Part shown: in pieces, positions 26,101 to 35,752 of the stretch
Layout of the letters: the number at the start of each line of letters is the position of its first letter
Position numbering within the stretch: the first letter of the stretch is position 1
The notes under the pieces: model-generated
Told to the model about the DNA's origin: nothing
Seen by the model: the letters and a program-made list of their open reading frames with translations, nothing else
Database searches by the model: none
From: Heligmosomoides polygyrus polygyrus
Lineage: Eukaryota > Nematoda > Chromadorea > Rhabditida > Heligmosomidae
Direction of reading: 5' to 3'
Length of the DNA: 64,000 nucleotides
Assembly (NCBI GenBank): GCA_947396885.1
Contig: OX377203.1
Span: 30,569,253-30,633,252 of the forward strand
Translations under genes and position numbers: made by a program

Positions 26101-27826
26101 AATTTCTTCCGACTAAATTAGGTTACGGTAGAAGCGGGTTAAATCAGTGACCATGACCCAGACAGGCCTACTCACTCGCACTTACCGTACTCCACCGCAT
26201 CACCAAAATCAGATGTCAGATTCGTGATGAGTATCCTAAATATCCCTTTTGGCTTAACATTGGTCGAAAACTTTTTCAAAATTTCCTTGACCTGCATATA
26301 GGCTTGTTCATGCTTCGCTACGTTAGCGCATTGCAGCCCAGGCAAATCATATGAACGACTTCCAGCAATTTAACTCATTCGCGACAATGTCCACACATAT
26401 GAGTGGACAGCGAAGAGGGCGCGACGGACGGTGTCCACTCATATGTGTGGACGGGAATTTTTTGGGAAGAACTTCTTTTTTTGATGTTTTTGTTCGATTT
26501 TCCTTTCAAATTCCCAAATTATAGTAACAAACCAATGTCCAGATCTTCTTCCAAAGATCGATTGAAATTTACTTACAGAAAGTAACACCTCGCGAGGGAC
26601 GATGTCCACACAAATGTGCGGGCACCCGCGCGCGCCAACAAGGCAGCGGGCCGTCGCGCGCATTGTGCGCGAGAACACTCTTGTCGCGAATGTGTTAACG
26701 AGAAAATCACAACGGAAATCTCTGACAGCGCGGTTTATCAAGCGATATGGTGAGCGACAAGCCGCGATATCTGAGTTTTCCGCTGTGAATTCTCAATTGT
26801 CGAATTCTTAAAGTTATGTAAGCAAGTCGTTGATGACTCCGATCCCTGGACGACCAATCGCTCCAGTCGCGAAGCATGAAAGAGCCTTACGTCGTTCAAG
26901 AACAACAGTGCCGAAAACAGGAAGGAGAAATATATAACGTATAAGGAGTGGTAAGAGAATACAGGAGCTTTTCTTTCTTCTTGAAACGCCGAGCATAACA
27001 ACATCAACCGTCCACAAAGCTGGAACTAACGCCACTCAAGTTCTCAAAACTGCGACCCTTGCCTTTCTTTAGCGACAATCAGTATATGAACTTCTGAACT
27101 AAACGACACTAGAACTACTTTCAAGCACTTCCAACAGCTTGCAACGCTACAGATTCCGCCCCACGGGCCCATTACAGTTGGCGGCACAATTGTACATTCA
27201 CGACTCCACAGTTCGAGGAGAAGCCGAGAGAAAAATTGCTCCCAAACCTCGCTCAGGGGGTAATCTGGGGTGCTGATCATGAATCTGACATCCGTTTTTG
27301 AAAATTCGGTCGATTGGTTAGGTAGGTATGGGAACTAAGGACATGGTCACCGATTTATGGTTAGTCTGTGGTTAGTTCTATTGAATGTACCTCTAGGAGT
27401 CCATTCTGAAGAGTTCCTTACCCGCGCATACTTCGGCGTAATAACAAAAATGGGTGTCAGATTCAGGAACGGCACCCCAGATAACCCCTGTAGGCGAGGT
27501 TTGGGCAAAATCGGTGACACCTAAGTCACCTGTACACACCGCAACTCACCGTAATTAGCCGAAATTTTAAAAACGGATTAGATTCGTGATCATCAACAAC
27601 CTCAACTAAACCTGGGCGAGGGCTGGCCGAATTTTTTTCCGACCTCTGATGTCGTGAAAGTAAAATAGTGCCTAGTTGGCTTGTTACCCTGTATATAGAA
27701 AATGTAAATGTTCGCTGAAAAATGCATACCTTTCGCCTTGCACATATCAAGAGAAGCTCCATCCGTGTACAAAAATAAGAATAAAAAGCAGTGAAGCAGC
27801 GAACACGAAGGCCTCAGATGCCACAT
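17116..27826 (-). CDS. nemp-1: NEMP/TMEM194 nuclear envelope integral membrane protein, 10 exons, complete
   Basis: Exons in transcript order: 27826-27730, 24625-24471, 24381-24216, 24152-23986, 20449-20327, 19362-19234, 19129-19077, 19015-18854, 17483-17397, 17275-17116. Phases agree throughout and give 1299 nt (432 aa); human NEMP1 is 444 aa. NEMP proteins are inner-nuclear-membrane proteins supporting nuclear envelope mechanics and fertility. Visible are a signal peptide (residues 1-24), a lumenal domain (RWLVPAKSTLDLDIYV), and the conserved membrane block: FFYGSGCSFGLLASLL, LPILIGGWSLSVYILHF, and LAVCYKRGPP with QWTLQAISLLVIY. The cytosolic/nuclear tail has RRLLTMEEYEKEG and SRVHDPRR, then an acidic C-terminus ending SNIREWV. 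Exon 9 (LARFVDG) continues the family's F-x-x-FV-x-G motif. Introns hold an RTE copy, a MULE-like element, a Tc element and a fold-back element. The exon 3-4 junction relies on GTGCGT/TTTAG sites. Confidence 0.92.
17757..18848. mobile_element. Fold-back element (about 370-bp inverted arms) in NEMP-like intron 8
   Basis: Left arm about 17757-18130 and right arm about 18465-18848 are reverse complements at roughly 75-80% identity. Both arms give a near-identical peptide track (YQHESLHW...SPH.DL), which explains two look-alike open frames on opposite strands. The outer ends share 'atatcggctagt/ggt' near 17785 and 18815. The right end lies within a few bases of the donor of exon 8 (18853). No transposase is seen. 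Confidence 0.75.
20580..21800 (+). pseudogene. RTE-type retrotransposon reverse transcriptase, decayed copy in NEMP-like intron 5
   Basis: Plus-strand translation shows, in order: YKIFTKILLNRM, EQAGFRKDFSCMDHIQTVS (then a stop), VSVDYRKAFNSVE, a RQGD box after another stop (20924), then LRFADIVLIST where the catalytic YADD/FADD is FADI, so the second Asp is lost. Next come VYLGRELNMDNDLAPEIARRRRAAWAAF, and frame-shifted WAGHLLRRKGDRW and RDRKRPLGRPPTRWADSF at the C-terminus. Older traces may extend upstream to about 19640. It is non-functional and antisense to the host gene. Confidence 0.9.
22434..23773. mobile_element. MULE-like DNA element with 98-bp inverted repeats and 9-bp target duplication
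   Basis: Terminal repeats 22434-22531 and 23676-23773 are reverse complements over 98 bp with two mismatches, starting ACAAGAATCTAGATTACGG. The element is flanked on both sides by TATAGCAAC (22425-22433 and 23774-23782), a 9-bp duplication. Long repeats plus 9-bp duplication are characteristic of Mutator-like elements. The 1.14-kb interior has no recognisable transposase, so it is probably non-autonomous. It lies in NEMP-like intron 5. The high arm identity implies recent insertion. Confidence 0.85.
24743..25757 (-). mobile_element. Tc-like transposon, decayed, with both inverted ends
   Basis: The ends are TACA-x3-GGCGTCAAAATTTCTTG at 24743 and, inverted, CAAGAACTTTTGACGC near 25733-25757, flanked by TA. 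Minus-strand translation gives the catalytic domain of a Tc/mariner transposase in pieces: MLFTDESIFSIEQ (first catalytic Asp), a DSAPNYNAKVVQKW segment (the usual His before the second region is missing), EEWLPHGSNLNPK (D of the SPDLNP motif changed to N), and KAWEEIDEDALL..FPKRLKACIRAKGGH at the C-terminus. It lies in NEMP-like intron 1, sense to the gene. Confidence 0.85.
26056..26260. repeat. Palindromic MITE, family M2
   Basis: The left half ('cgaggctgacatccggttttgg') is the inverse of the right half ('ccaaaatcagatgtcagattcgtgatgagtatcctaaata'). Related copies: 27255-27490, 43800-44050, 60440-60650. Family hallmark: 'cacgaatctgacatccgttttt' with 'ggtcaccgattt' inside. No coding capacity. 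Confidence 0.7.
26369..26697. mobile_element. TTAA-flanked small inverted-repeat element
   Basis: The ends are TTAA-CTCATTCGCGACAA and, inverted, TTGTCGCGAATGTG-TTAA, so 14-bp near-perfect inverted repeats are bounded by TTAA on both sides, the target site of piggyBac-type elements. It contains a 21-bp perfect stem (TGTCCACACATATGAGTGGAC and its complement, 26389-26451). No transposase is visible, and the end sequence differs from classical piggyBac CCC ends. Lies in NEMP-like intron 1. Confidence 0.6.
27255..27490. repeat. Palindromic MITE M2 copy
   Basis: Starts 'ggggtaatctggggtgctgatcatgaatctgacatcc' and ends with the inverse, 'gggtgtcagattcaggaacggcaccccagataacccc'. It lies close to exon 1 of the NEMP-like gene. 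Confidence 0.7.
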
Positions 27827-27831
27827 AAAAT

Positions 27832-27850
27832 GTTGTCCCTGAAACCCAAC
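27832..27850 (-). promoter_or_regulatory. Probable trans-splice acceptor of the NEMP-like gene
   Basis: On the minus strand GGGTTTCAG ends at 27839, about 12 nt upstream of the ATG at 27826. It has the typical nematode acceptor sequence with no exon recognised before it, so spliced-leader addition is likely. Confidence 0.5.
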
Positions 27851-28244
27851 GACTTCCTGACAATCATAAAACGCTCGACCCACCGCTTTAAACAAATTGA
27901 ACACGAGAGACTTGCATAAGATTCGAAAATAAATTAAAAGTGCGGTTGGCTTTGGCGCACATATTGCCGATGGGGCATGGCAAGACAGAGATTTTTCGGA
28001 CAAACCTGTTTCGGTTCCAATGGTCGCCTGGCGCCTTGTTTTGAATTTTCGACTCTTGTTGTTGCATTTTTACTCTAACGACAATAAGTTCGTTTACCCC
28101 AATGGTCAACGTTGCCTAGAGCGTGAAGTTGACCTTCCAAGTTTGGCTGCCTTGTGGGAAGTCGTTAACGCAACGGGCATCATTAATTGTGGGGAGTCTT
28201 CGTTCTTTAGGGAGCTATAACTTTTAACACTAGTGATTAGTTTG

Positions 28245-28602
28245 ATGCATTTTCTCGCCTCCTTTTCACGTGTGTATCACGACGTACAAATAAAGCTGGC
28301 GGTTGAAAGGGCGAAAAATACTTGCGAGTTTTTGAGCGAGGCGTTTACTTCGAGCCGCTCGGTGTCGTTGGTTTTATACAGGTAAGGGTTTTTCTTGAAG
28401 TGCTGGTTGTTCTAATATGGGTTCGATCCCCTTTTCATTTCATTTCATTTCATTGAGACGTGTAGACTCGCGTCTAAATTGCCACAGGTAGCGACGAGTT
28501 TTCGCCCCGTCGTCGCTGCCGGCTGTGACGCGGTCACGGTTCGCCAGAACCTTGTCGATCTGAGCTGTTCCGTGACTCCGTCGAGGGTGGGCATGTAAGT
28601 AG
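28245..28602 (+). other. Unassigned coding-like segments, candidate exons
   Basis: Frame A runs from ATG 28245 to a GTAAGG donor at 28381 (MHFLASFSRVYHDVQIKLAV..., 45 codons plus two bases). Segment B, 28488-28595, lies between an ACAG acceptor and a GTAAGT donor and is open for 36 codons (VATSFRPVVAAGCDAV...), with CpG-rich, coding-like composition. A possible third segment ends at a GTAAAT donor near 28834. The phases of these three do not join in a simple way. No homology is recognised. It could be a fast-evolving gene, a pseudogene, or chance. Confidence 0.3.
28433..28456 (+). repeat. TTTCA pentanucleotide run
   Basis: About four to five tandem CATTT/TTTCA units. Confidence 0.9.
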
Positions 28603-29998
28603 TAAGCGTTCCTTTCAGATAGTAGAGGTAGGATGTGGATAAGTAGAGTTTTTAGTAGAAGTAGCCGCGGAGAGTGCTAGAAAATGGTCCCTGAAGCTGA
28701 AAACCGAGAAAGTGCAGATTTCCACTCTTGATTTCCCTGTGCTTGCTTCTTCTTATTATGTCTGTACAGAAACATTTGCTGGGAGTGACGTGCACGTGGC
28801 GAAGTGTTCAGCGGAGGTGCGGAGGTAAATATGCAATGTTTACACGCAATTAAGACCTATCTGTCGATGTAACTCCATGTGGGCCTATGATTCTTAGGTT
28901 ACATCAAGGGAAAGGCAGACGTTTCGAGTCCCGATTAATCGCGGGACGATACTTCTGCTGAAACTGGTTTTCGACGTTCTTAAATAGATCCATATTTTAT
29001 GTTTCTTTTTTACCTGCAGGTGGGAACAGAAAAGGGCCTTCTTCATCACTAAACGATTAGGATTTTTTTTATTCGAATTTGATAAAGATTCTGTTGTCGT
29101 GCTCCTCGCAGTTACAACGTTGCGCGGTGGCGCCAGCACAGAAGGAAAGCGTTGGCTACAAAGCGTTTTAAACGTTGCTTCAGAGCGCAAAACAACCACT
29201 CCACTGTTATTTGGAGAAGTAGTCTATCTAATTTTCAGCTGCTCTTGTAACTTTCGAACTAAGTTTTGGGGGCCAGCCTCAGGCGATTGAGATTTCTGCT
29301 GTGAAAATGGTTCGTTAAAGCGATTTTAGAAAATCGTTCAACTACCTATTGCAGAACTCCGCTTAAATGGAATTCCCACCATAAAACTCTGAAAATGAAG
29401 CAGTCTGTACAGATGCATGGCAGACAGTTCCTCAAAACAGATATAACAGGTAGTCTGGGCCATAGACACTTCTCTAGTTGAAGCAAAAAGGGAAGCGCGT
29501 GTCAATCCCACCGGTGGTAACAATCGAAGAGCGAAACTTGCAGTCATCTTGGCCGTGTCTTTGGGAAAACAGAGGTTTTCTATTATTTCCACCTCCATGG
29601 CCGTATTATAGTTACCTCCCATTCCTAGCATTCGTCTCCTTTTTCAATACAACTTCCATAGATTCCTGCTGAATACGAAAGCATACCCTTAAGAAATGTT
29701 CGCCGATGATTTCCCACCATATCATATAGTGCCCATCAGCGAAATGAAGGTTGATAAACGTCCAGTCATTTCTTGGTAACTGATTCGAGCATTTCTTGGC
29801 CCTAGGATGATCGCCTGCACACGGCACGAGAACTCGTCCAGGGGCCGGATTCATCAACGACTAACCCACTGGTATAAGGGGTAGAGGTAACCACGATGAA
29901 GCCTGCGTCATTGCCTCTTACTTATCTCTATATCTACACACCTTATACCTCGCATACCCACGGGTTTAATTGCTGATAAATCCGGTCCCACTACCGCC

Positions 29999-30470
29999 CA
30001 CCAGGAAACTATCTCAACGGTAGGTTGGAACGACCTAAGTGTTGTATATGGGCAGAATCGCCTCTCCCTGGGAAACAACAAAATGCAAATATCTCGACCC
30101 CAATAAAACTCTGCGCAGAGTTAGGGACCACAGAAGTTGGGCCGTTGGCGGCGTTAGCCCTATGCCTGCAGGCGGAGGGCGGACTCAAGTTGGCTGGAAA
30201 CAGCGATGGCGAGCGAGCAATGGTTGCGTAGTGGGTAGAGGGACGGCGTAATGCCCACAATCGCTATTTCCAGCCAACTTGAGCCTGCCCTCCGCGTGCA
30301 GGCAGAGGGCTACCACCGCTAACGGCCCAACTTCGATCGCCCCTAAATCTGCGCAGAATTGTGTTGGGATCGACATATTTACATTTTGTTGTTTTCCAGA
30401 GAGGGAGTCGATTGTGTCCATACACAACACTTGGGCCGTTGAGACCTACAGTTGAGATAGTCTCCTGGTG
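29999..30470. mobile_element. Fold-back element, about 470 bp
   Basis: Almost the whole element is an imperfect palindrome: the left end CACCAGGAAACTATCTCAAC pairs with the right end GTTGAGATAGTCTCCTGGTG. Inner segments such as 'agttgggccgttggcggcgttagccctatgcctgcaggcggagggc' are mirrored by 'gccctccgcgtgcaggcagagggctaccaccgctaacggcccaact'. The centre is near 30235. No target duplication is evident. A solo end of the same type may lie at 31850-31893 ('cctaccgttgggacaacctcctagtg'). Confidence 0.8.
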
Positions 30471-30886
30471 AGTCGTTTAATGAAGGAAAAGTGCTGAAGA
30501 TTATTTAACAGGTCATACAAGCGAGTTAAGAACCATTGAGGCATAAATCCATGAGTTTCTGCCGTGCCAGAATATAAGTTGGGTTAGCGAAGTAGCTAAC
30601 AAAGAGGAAATGGAATCCAAAATACAAACGACTGCGCTCGATCTGTTAGAATGCTTCAGATATCAATAGCCGACATTGATTTGTTTCCATAACTTTTCAA
30701 GCTCTTCGATATCTTCAGTTTTTAGCAAATTTATGGTTATGGTACAATTTAGATTCTCATAGCACTGGCACATAAAACGGGTTTCAGAAAAAACCCGTAA
30801 AGGAATCGGTCGAGTAACGCTTTATATCATAATAACGCGCTAAGCGATGAATCATCCTATCGATCGGCGGCGCCGCAAAAATTAGC

Positions 30887-30897
30887 GGGGGGGGGGG
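30887..30897 (+). repeat. G(11) homopolymer
   Basis: Eleven consecutive G on the plus strand, directly before the tandem repeat at 30900-31245. Confidence 0.95.
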
Positions 30898-30899
30898 CA

Positions 30900-31245
30900 A
30901 TTACGACACAAAAATAGCGAAAAATGCCCAGACGTCTTTTCCCTGCCTGGGAACTTCGACTCTGAGGCAGTCGAGGTCGCTAAACACGAATCTGAAGTTT
31001 GTTTCTGAGGTATCGATTGCCATGGATCGATATTGGCCAAATTGTGGGTCACAGAAATAGCGGAAAATACCCAGATGTCTTCTACCTGCCTGGAAACTTC
31101 AGCCCTGGGGGTAGGCGAGGTCGAACAACACGAATCTGAACTTCGTTTTTGCAGTATCGATCACCGTCAATCGATACTGATCAAATCATGTGGCGCGAAA
31201 ATAGCCGAAAATACCCAGACGTCTTCTACGTGCCAAAGGATTCGG
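30900..31245 (+). repeat. Tandem repeat, about 150-bp unit, just over two copies
   Basis: Each unit carries 'aaaatagcg(g)aaaatacccagacgtcttct', 'cctgcctgg(g)aacttc', 'gcgaggtcg', 'aacacgaatctgaa' and 'cagtatcgat(c/t)...atcgatattg', with units starting near 30910, 31060 and 31197. A lone diverged copy lies at about 45895-46100. The last unit runs into a 'gacgt'-rich stretch (31230-31400). Confidence 0.75.
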
Positions 31246-31916
31246 AAGACGTGCGGAATACGTCGCATGACGTGCCTGGGACTCAGAAGCCGTGGCAAAG
31301 ACGTCGCTCAACGTGTTTGTGGGTCAGGTAGACGTGCCGAAGACGTCTTCCAATGTGACTGAGGATTCAGAAGGTGTGCAGAAGACGTCCGCTAAGGGTG
31401 GATCGTTGAGGGGACATTGCTGCGAGCCTTTTGTACTCCTAGGTATGAAAAAAAGCTGTACAAGTAGAGCAGCTAGCTCGATGTGATTGTCCTTAGCTTC
31501 TTGATACTGCAACATCGCGCGAAGCGCGCAAGTGCGAAGCACGCCGATAGGCGTGACGGAGCACTTGTTCTACAATAAAAGGGAAAAAGCCGTAAAATTC
31601 GGTAATATTGCTATTGAATCCAATATTCCTTATAGCCATGCAAAACCCAGTCCTAAAAAGTGGATTCGGACCCTCGGCCCTTTCATTGGAGTCCGTATCC
31701 TTGCCCCCGGCTGTCGACCAAGGCGAGACAAGCCCCTTACTGCGAAGGGCTACTGTACCCAATCTTTGATCGGCTGAAACCTTTGTCTTTGCAGTACTAG
31801 AGTCGAGTTACCAGCATATTCATATTTCTGAGGCTTACGCGCCGACCTCCGCCGTTAATACCTACCGTTGGGACAACCTCCTAGTGAGATATTGAAGACC
31901 TGTGGCTTTTTTTGTC

Positions 31917-32220
31917 ACCAGGTCCTCGTTGCCGTTTTCCGACAGACGTTCGGAACCCTGCCCGAGGCGATCTTTTGCCTTCGCAAGCAATCACCGGCAG
32001 CCGATTTCTTAATCGAGGCGTTGCTTCGCGTCAATGCAGACGAGCACATGCGACGAAGCTCATCAGAGCGGCCGCGGTTTCGAGTGGACAGCGGGCCGAG
32101 CCGTAGAGCTGTTTGTCTCCGAGTCAACCGCAGTTGGCGCTCCTCCTCCGGTTCGACGCCATTTGCTCTCGGCCAGAATCATCCGACTCATTACTGCTTC
32201 ATTGATTCTTGGTTCCCGCG
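31917..32220. other. GC-rich coding-like segment, strand undecided
   Basis: After a T-rich tract and TCACCAG acceptor at about 31920, the plus frame stays open for 100 codons to TGA at about 32222 (VLVAVFRQTFGTLPEAIFCL...). The minus strand is also open from ATG 32338 to 32063 (RLSEDVLACGQRTSGRWKK...) and in another frame from 32127 to 31915. Composition is like the conserved exons nearby, unlike the AT-rich flanks. I do not recognise a domain. It may be an exon of an unrecognised gene or a CpG-rich regulatory or transposon fragment. Confidence 0.3.
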
Positions 32221-32432
32221 GTGACTTTTCAAGCGCCGTGCCTCCCTCGTGCTCAGCTGCCATCAACTTTTTCGCCGCTTTCTTCCACCTACCGCTCGTT
32301 CGTTGTCCACACGCCAGTACGTCTTCACTCAAACGCATTGTCAGGTTGTCAGTTACATCTTGTCCAGGCCGCCATGCCAGCTATGCTGCTTTTTTATGCA
32401 GAAGTGTGTTCGGCGCTGTTTCTTCGGCTCTT

Positions 32433-32449
32433 GGGGGGGGGGGGGGGGG
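32433..32449 (+). repeat. G(17) homopolymer
   Basis: Seventeen consecutive G on the plus strand. Confidence 0.95.
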
Positions 32450-33299
32450 AGTCAGCATAACATGCTAAAGAAGCAACTCGAGAATGCGGGTACCTGGGGC
32501 CTTACCTTTGGTTTCTTTGAAGTCTTGCAAGGTGGAACACATCTATACTGCTGCTCCTTCGAACCCCATTTCATCATCCGGGATGGTACTTCTTTGCTAT
32601 CTTTCCGCTATGAGACTAATCACTCATGTATCTGTTAAGAGCGATTTTTTGTGTGTAGAAGGGATATATCGGAGGAGAAATCGCAAACGTCATAACTTTT
32701 CTTTGCTTTTGAAAAGGAAACTACTATGAGAATTTCGACAGCAGTGGATTTCGGCAGTATAGCTGCGACTCTGCAGCATCCCAAGACCGTTTTATTACAT
32801 TTTTGACGTGATACTTCGTAGCAAATGTGACCACTGTTCTTAGGGACAGAATGGTCTTAAGCTTGAACTGAAGCTTTGTGTGAGTATTTTTTTTACCATC
32901 ATTGTGAAGGCCCAGTGGTCTCCAGTGCTGCTTACTTTTCAAAAGCTGAAAATCGGATACGAATAACTCCTACTCTTCTCCATCCTGACTTTGAATATGG
33001 TCGTAATTCTGTTTCTTTCTTGTAATCGGAGGAGGTGATAAGGAAGAAAGAGGAATTGAAGAATGGAGGAGGAAGAAAAGGAACTGAGATTTTGAATCAT
33101 AGATATTTCAAAGCAGCTATTTGTAGTTGTTTTAAAGTGTGGGTTCATTTTAAAAAGTTACAAATAAATAAAATAAAGTATTTGTGCGAATTTCTTTTGT
33201 TCATTCGTATGATCCACGTAATTTACGATCACGGCAGCGCTACGAGGATGATCGGCTTGGTTGATCTATTTTGTAATTCTTTTAAATCATAAGTTTTAC

Positions 33300-33880
33300 T
33301 TCGAAAGTTGGAAGGTGTCTGGGATTCTCAGAGCAGGAGGCTTTAAAACTACGAGTTTCCATGGATGGTCTCCGTCTACAAGAACTCAGGTAGACTTTCG
33401 CCTTACTCGTTCCACTCCAAACTGTGGACCCCTATGTGAAGTTGTTCATGCCACCTTCGCGGTCGATCTTGGCGTCGCCGACGCTCACCTAGTGGGAGGC
33501 GTGATCTTCGTTATAGAACTTCTCCAGCTCTTTTCTTCTTCGTCCTAGTTGGATATTGGTGCGTATCCGACGAGGCAGGTACGGAGCCACATTCCTTCAG
33601 CCGCATACGTCTGATTCGGCTTGTCAGAGACTCGTACGAATCGATGGTCATGGCCAAGTGCCTGTTGACGAGAGCACCAACAGCGCCTGCTGCTCTGCTG
33701 TCGCATGTTCCGAGGGACAGTTCTTTTCTGGAGTCCTTGTAGGGGGAGGTGTCTTCTGATCTCGGCCAGTCCTATGACGTCGTACTTGATCTTCCTGGCT
33801 TGCACCACCAAGTTCTTGGCGGATGCTTTCAGTGACAGCGTGAGGCCGTTGCAAGTACACACCGCCGCACACTTCTAAAT
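33300..33880 (-). pseudogene. RTE-1-type retrotransposon endonuclease fragment
   Basis: Minus-strand translation from about 33870 reads LVVQARKIKYDVIGLAEIRRH, the apurinic-endonuclease-like N-terminal domain of RTE-1 elements with its catalytic Glu. Downstream, broken by gaps and stops, come RVSDKPNQTYA..EG and VGYAPISN-stop-DEEK, matching the family's 'YAPTSN-DEE' region. The reverse transcriptase part is missing, so this is a truncated dead copy. Confidence 0.75.
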
Positions 33881-34155
33881 TTGCTTTTGGGCTGATGTTT
33901 TCACTGGAATTCAGTTCGGCTCTGTCGTGTGGGCAAAGGACTTCAGGAAGCTAGCCAGCGTGTTCGAGACTTTTGAGGCTTGAACCCTTAAGATGTGCTG
34001 CCGCGTCTGCCAGCCTCGGGGCAGCGCCGCGGCGCATGTGGCTCGAGATCTCATCCACCAATCGGGATGTGCGGATGTGTCACTGCAACAAAGGACATGA
34101 GATCCTTCAGCAAGTCCGAAGACGCTAGAGCGGAAGGTTCGTGGTTTAAAATATA

Positions 34156-34908
34156 GGCACTATTGTACTTAATGTACCGCACTAAATCTTGTTGAAAATA
34201 GGTCTACTTGGGGTAATCTGCCATGGGAAGAACGAATATCATAGTCGTTTTTTTGCGGGAATGCCTTATAAGCCCGCTACATTAAGCTTGAATCGTCCAA
34301 GGCCTTGCGAAATAGCGCGCGCTGGTAAGAGACGCAGACTTCTCCCCCTACCAGCACGTATTCGCGGCCGTCTCCTAGGGTCCTAGGGGGGGGGGGTTAC
34401 CACAGCATGCCGGCAGCGTGCAGGCGTGGCAAGTAGATACACACAGCGAATGTAGATATAGTCGTATCCCCTCTTTTCTTTACAGATTCGGGTCTTATTT
34501 TCTTCCGAATTGGGCAAGGGAGGGAACTCTAGGATGATGGCGATTTTAACATGGGCTGGTGGGCCCACACCCCGGAGTCCCTTCCCCTGTCCGATCTTGT
34601 GCTCTCCTCTGCTGACGCGGAGGAGAGCACACAACAGCTTTCATGGCTTTTCGAGATTTCTGCCCTGGCTAAGCTGTGCTGCAGTCTAAAGACGGCGATA
34701 TAGTGCACATCGGTAGGAGGCGCGCACTCTGCGTCTCTTCCTAGCGTGCGCTATTTCGCAAGGTCTTGGGCGATTCAAGCTTAATATAACGGGCTTATAC
34801 GGCATTTCCGCAAAAAACGACTTTGATATTCGTTCTTCTCATGGCAGATTACCCCCAGTAGACCCATTTGAACAAGATTTAGTGCGGTACACTAAGTACA
34901 ATAGTACC
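34156..34908. mobile_element. Inverted-repeat DNA element with 8-bp target duplication
   Basis: Arms 34156-34345 and 34720-34908 are reverse complements for about 190 bp. The ends are GGCACTATTGTAC and GTACAATAGTACC. AAAATATA flanks both sides (34148-34155 and 34909-34916), an 8-bp duplication as made by hAT-like and some Mutator-like elements. The interior has a G(11) run at 34386 and a perfect 11-bp stem (GTGCTCTCCTC ... GAGGAGAGCAC, about 34600-34632). No transposase, so non-autonomous. Confidence 0.85.
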
Positions 34909-35712
34909 AAAATATATGCTTCTATTGAACGGGTATGTATGAGTCAAGCGATGCTTTTAAGCAATAATTCTTATGGTTCCCTGCAGTTTTCCATTATGAA
35001 TTCCATCATGAAGGTTTAGCTTGTGAAAGTTCTGCGACCTTTGACCGGTCTGCAGATATTGCAAGAGATTTTCATGCTTCAGGCTGAGCTAATCTTTCGT
35101 ATGTCCTTTCTCATACCGCGCGATGGTTAAAAGAATCGAACTTCTCTATTCCCACGTTTTAACAGAGGTCTCAGGAATTTGGTCGGCATGTGCATTTTGT
35201 GGGCTAGTTGATTTGTTGAGCGCTAGCTACAGACTCTTCTTTTTGCTGATGTCGGTTTATTTGTTCCTAGAGTGTGAAAAGAGAAAAAGCGGTGATTTAT
35301 TGGGTGCTCCCCTCGAATGCCTCGGTCCTGGAAGCGCGCCGTAGAAACGTTTGCACTCTCACGATTTATTAGAGTTGGCGTTCGTGCGATTTATCACGCT
35401 GTATTGATTAGTTCCGATCGGTTCTCTTAGAACAAGTAGCGATTGTCAACCCATCGCGTCATTCCTCTCTAAGTGACGTCATTAGTTTTAACCTTTTCAG
35501 TGAAGCTGCTTTGTGCTGTCACTAGAAGATCGTTGGCTCATTTGATGCCCCGCCTCCGTCTGAGGTCACAAATTAAATTAAAGCTTAAAAGCTGTTGTAT
35601 TCTTTTGAAAAGCCAGTCATCCCAGTCGTGAAGAACTAGTTGTTGGCATCACTTCCGTCGAACGTGTACGCTATTCTGCGCTGTTGCACAGGTCGAGAAA
35701 GTATGCTGTTGA

Positions 35713-35752
35713 TTTTCAGATGAAGACGTTTTAATGAGACGCGTAAGCGAGA
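35713..35752 (+). promoter_or_regulatory. Likely trans-splice acceptor plus 4-codon upstream ORF of the MAGUK gene
   Basis: TTTTCAG ends at 35719 and is followed at once by ATG AAG ACG TTT TAA, a four-codon upstream ORF. The main start is the ATG at 35753, whose frame is open through the exon to the GTGAGT donor at 35950. The upstream ORF could dampen translation if this leader is used. Confidence 0.45.

Larger units (their letters stand above)
27850..35712. other. Region between divergent NEMP-like and MAGUK genes
   Basis: About 7.9 kb with no confidently identified gene. It holds the candidate exons 28245-28602 and 31917-32220, the fold-back 29999-30470, the tandem repeat 30900-31245, the RTE fragment 33300-33880 and the inverted-repeat element 34156-34908. 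Both flanking genes must have their promoters here, but no defined motif is recognised. 34920-35712 shows nothing recognisable. Confidence 0.4.
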
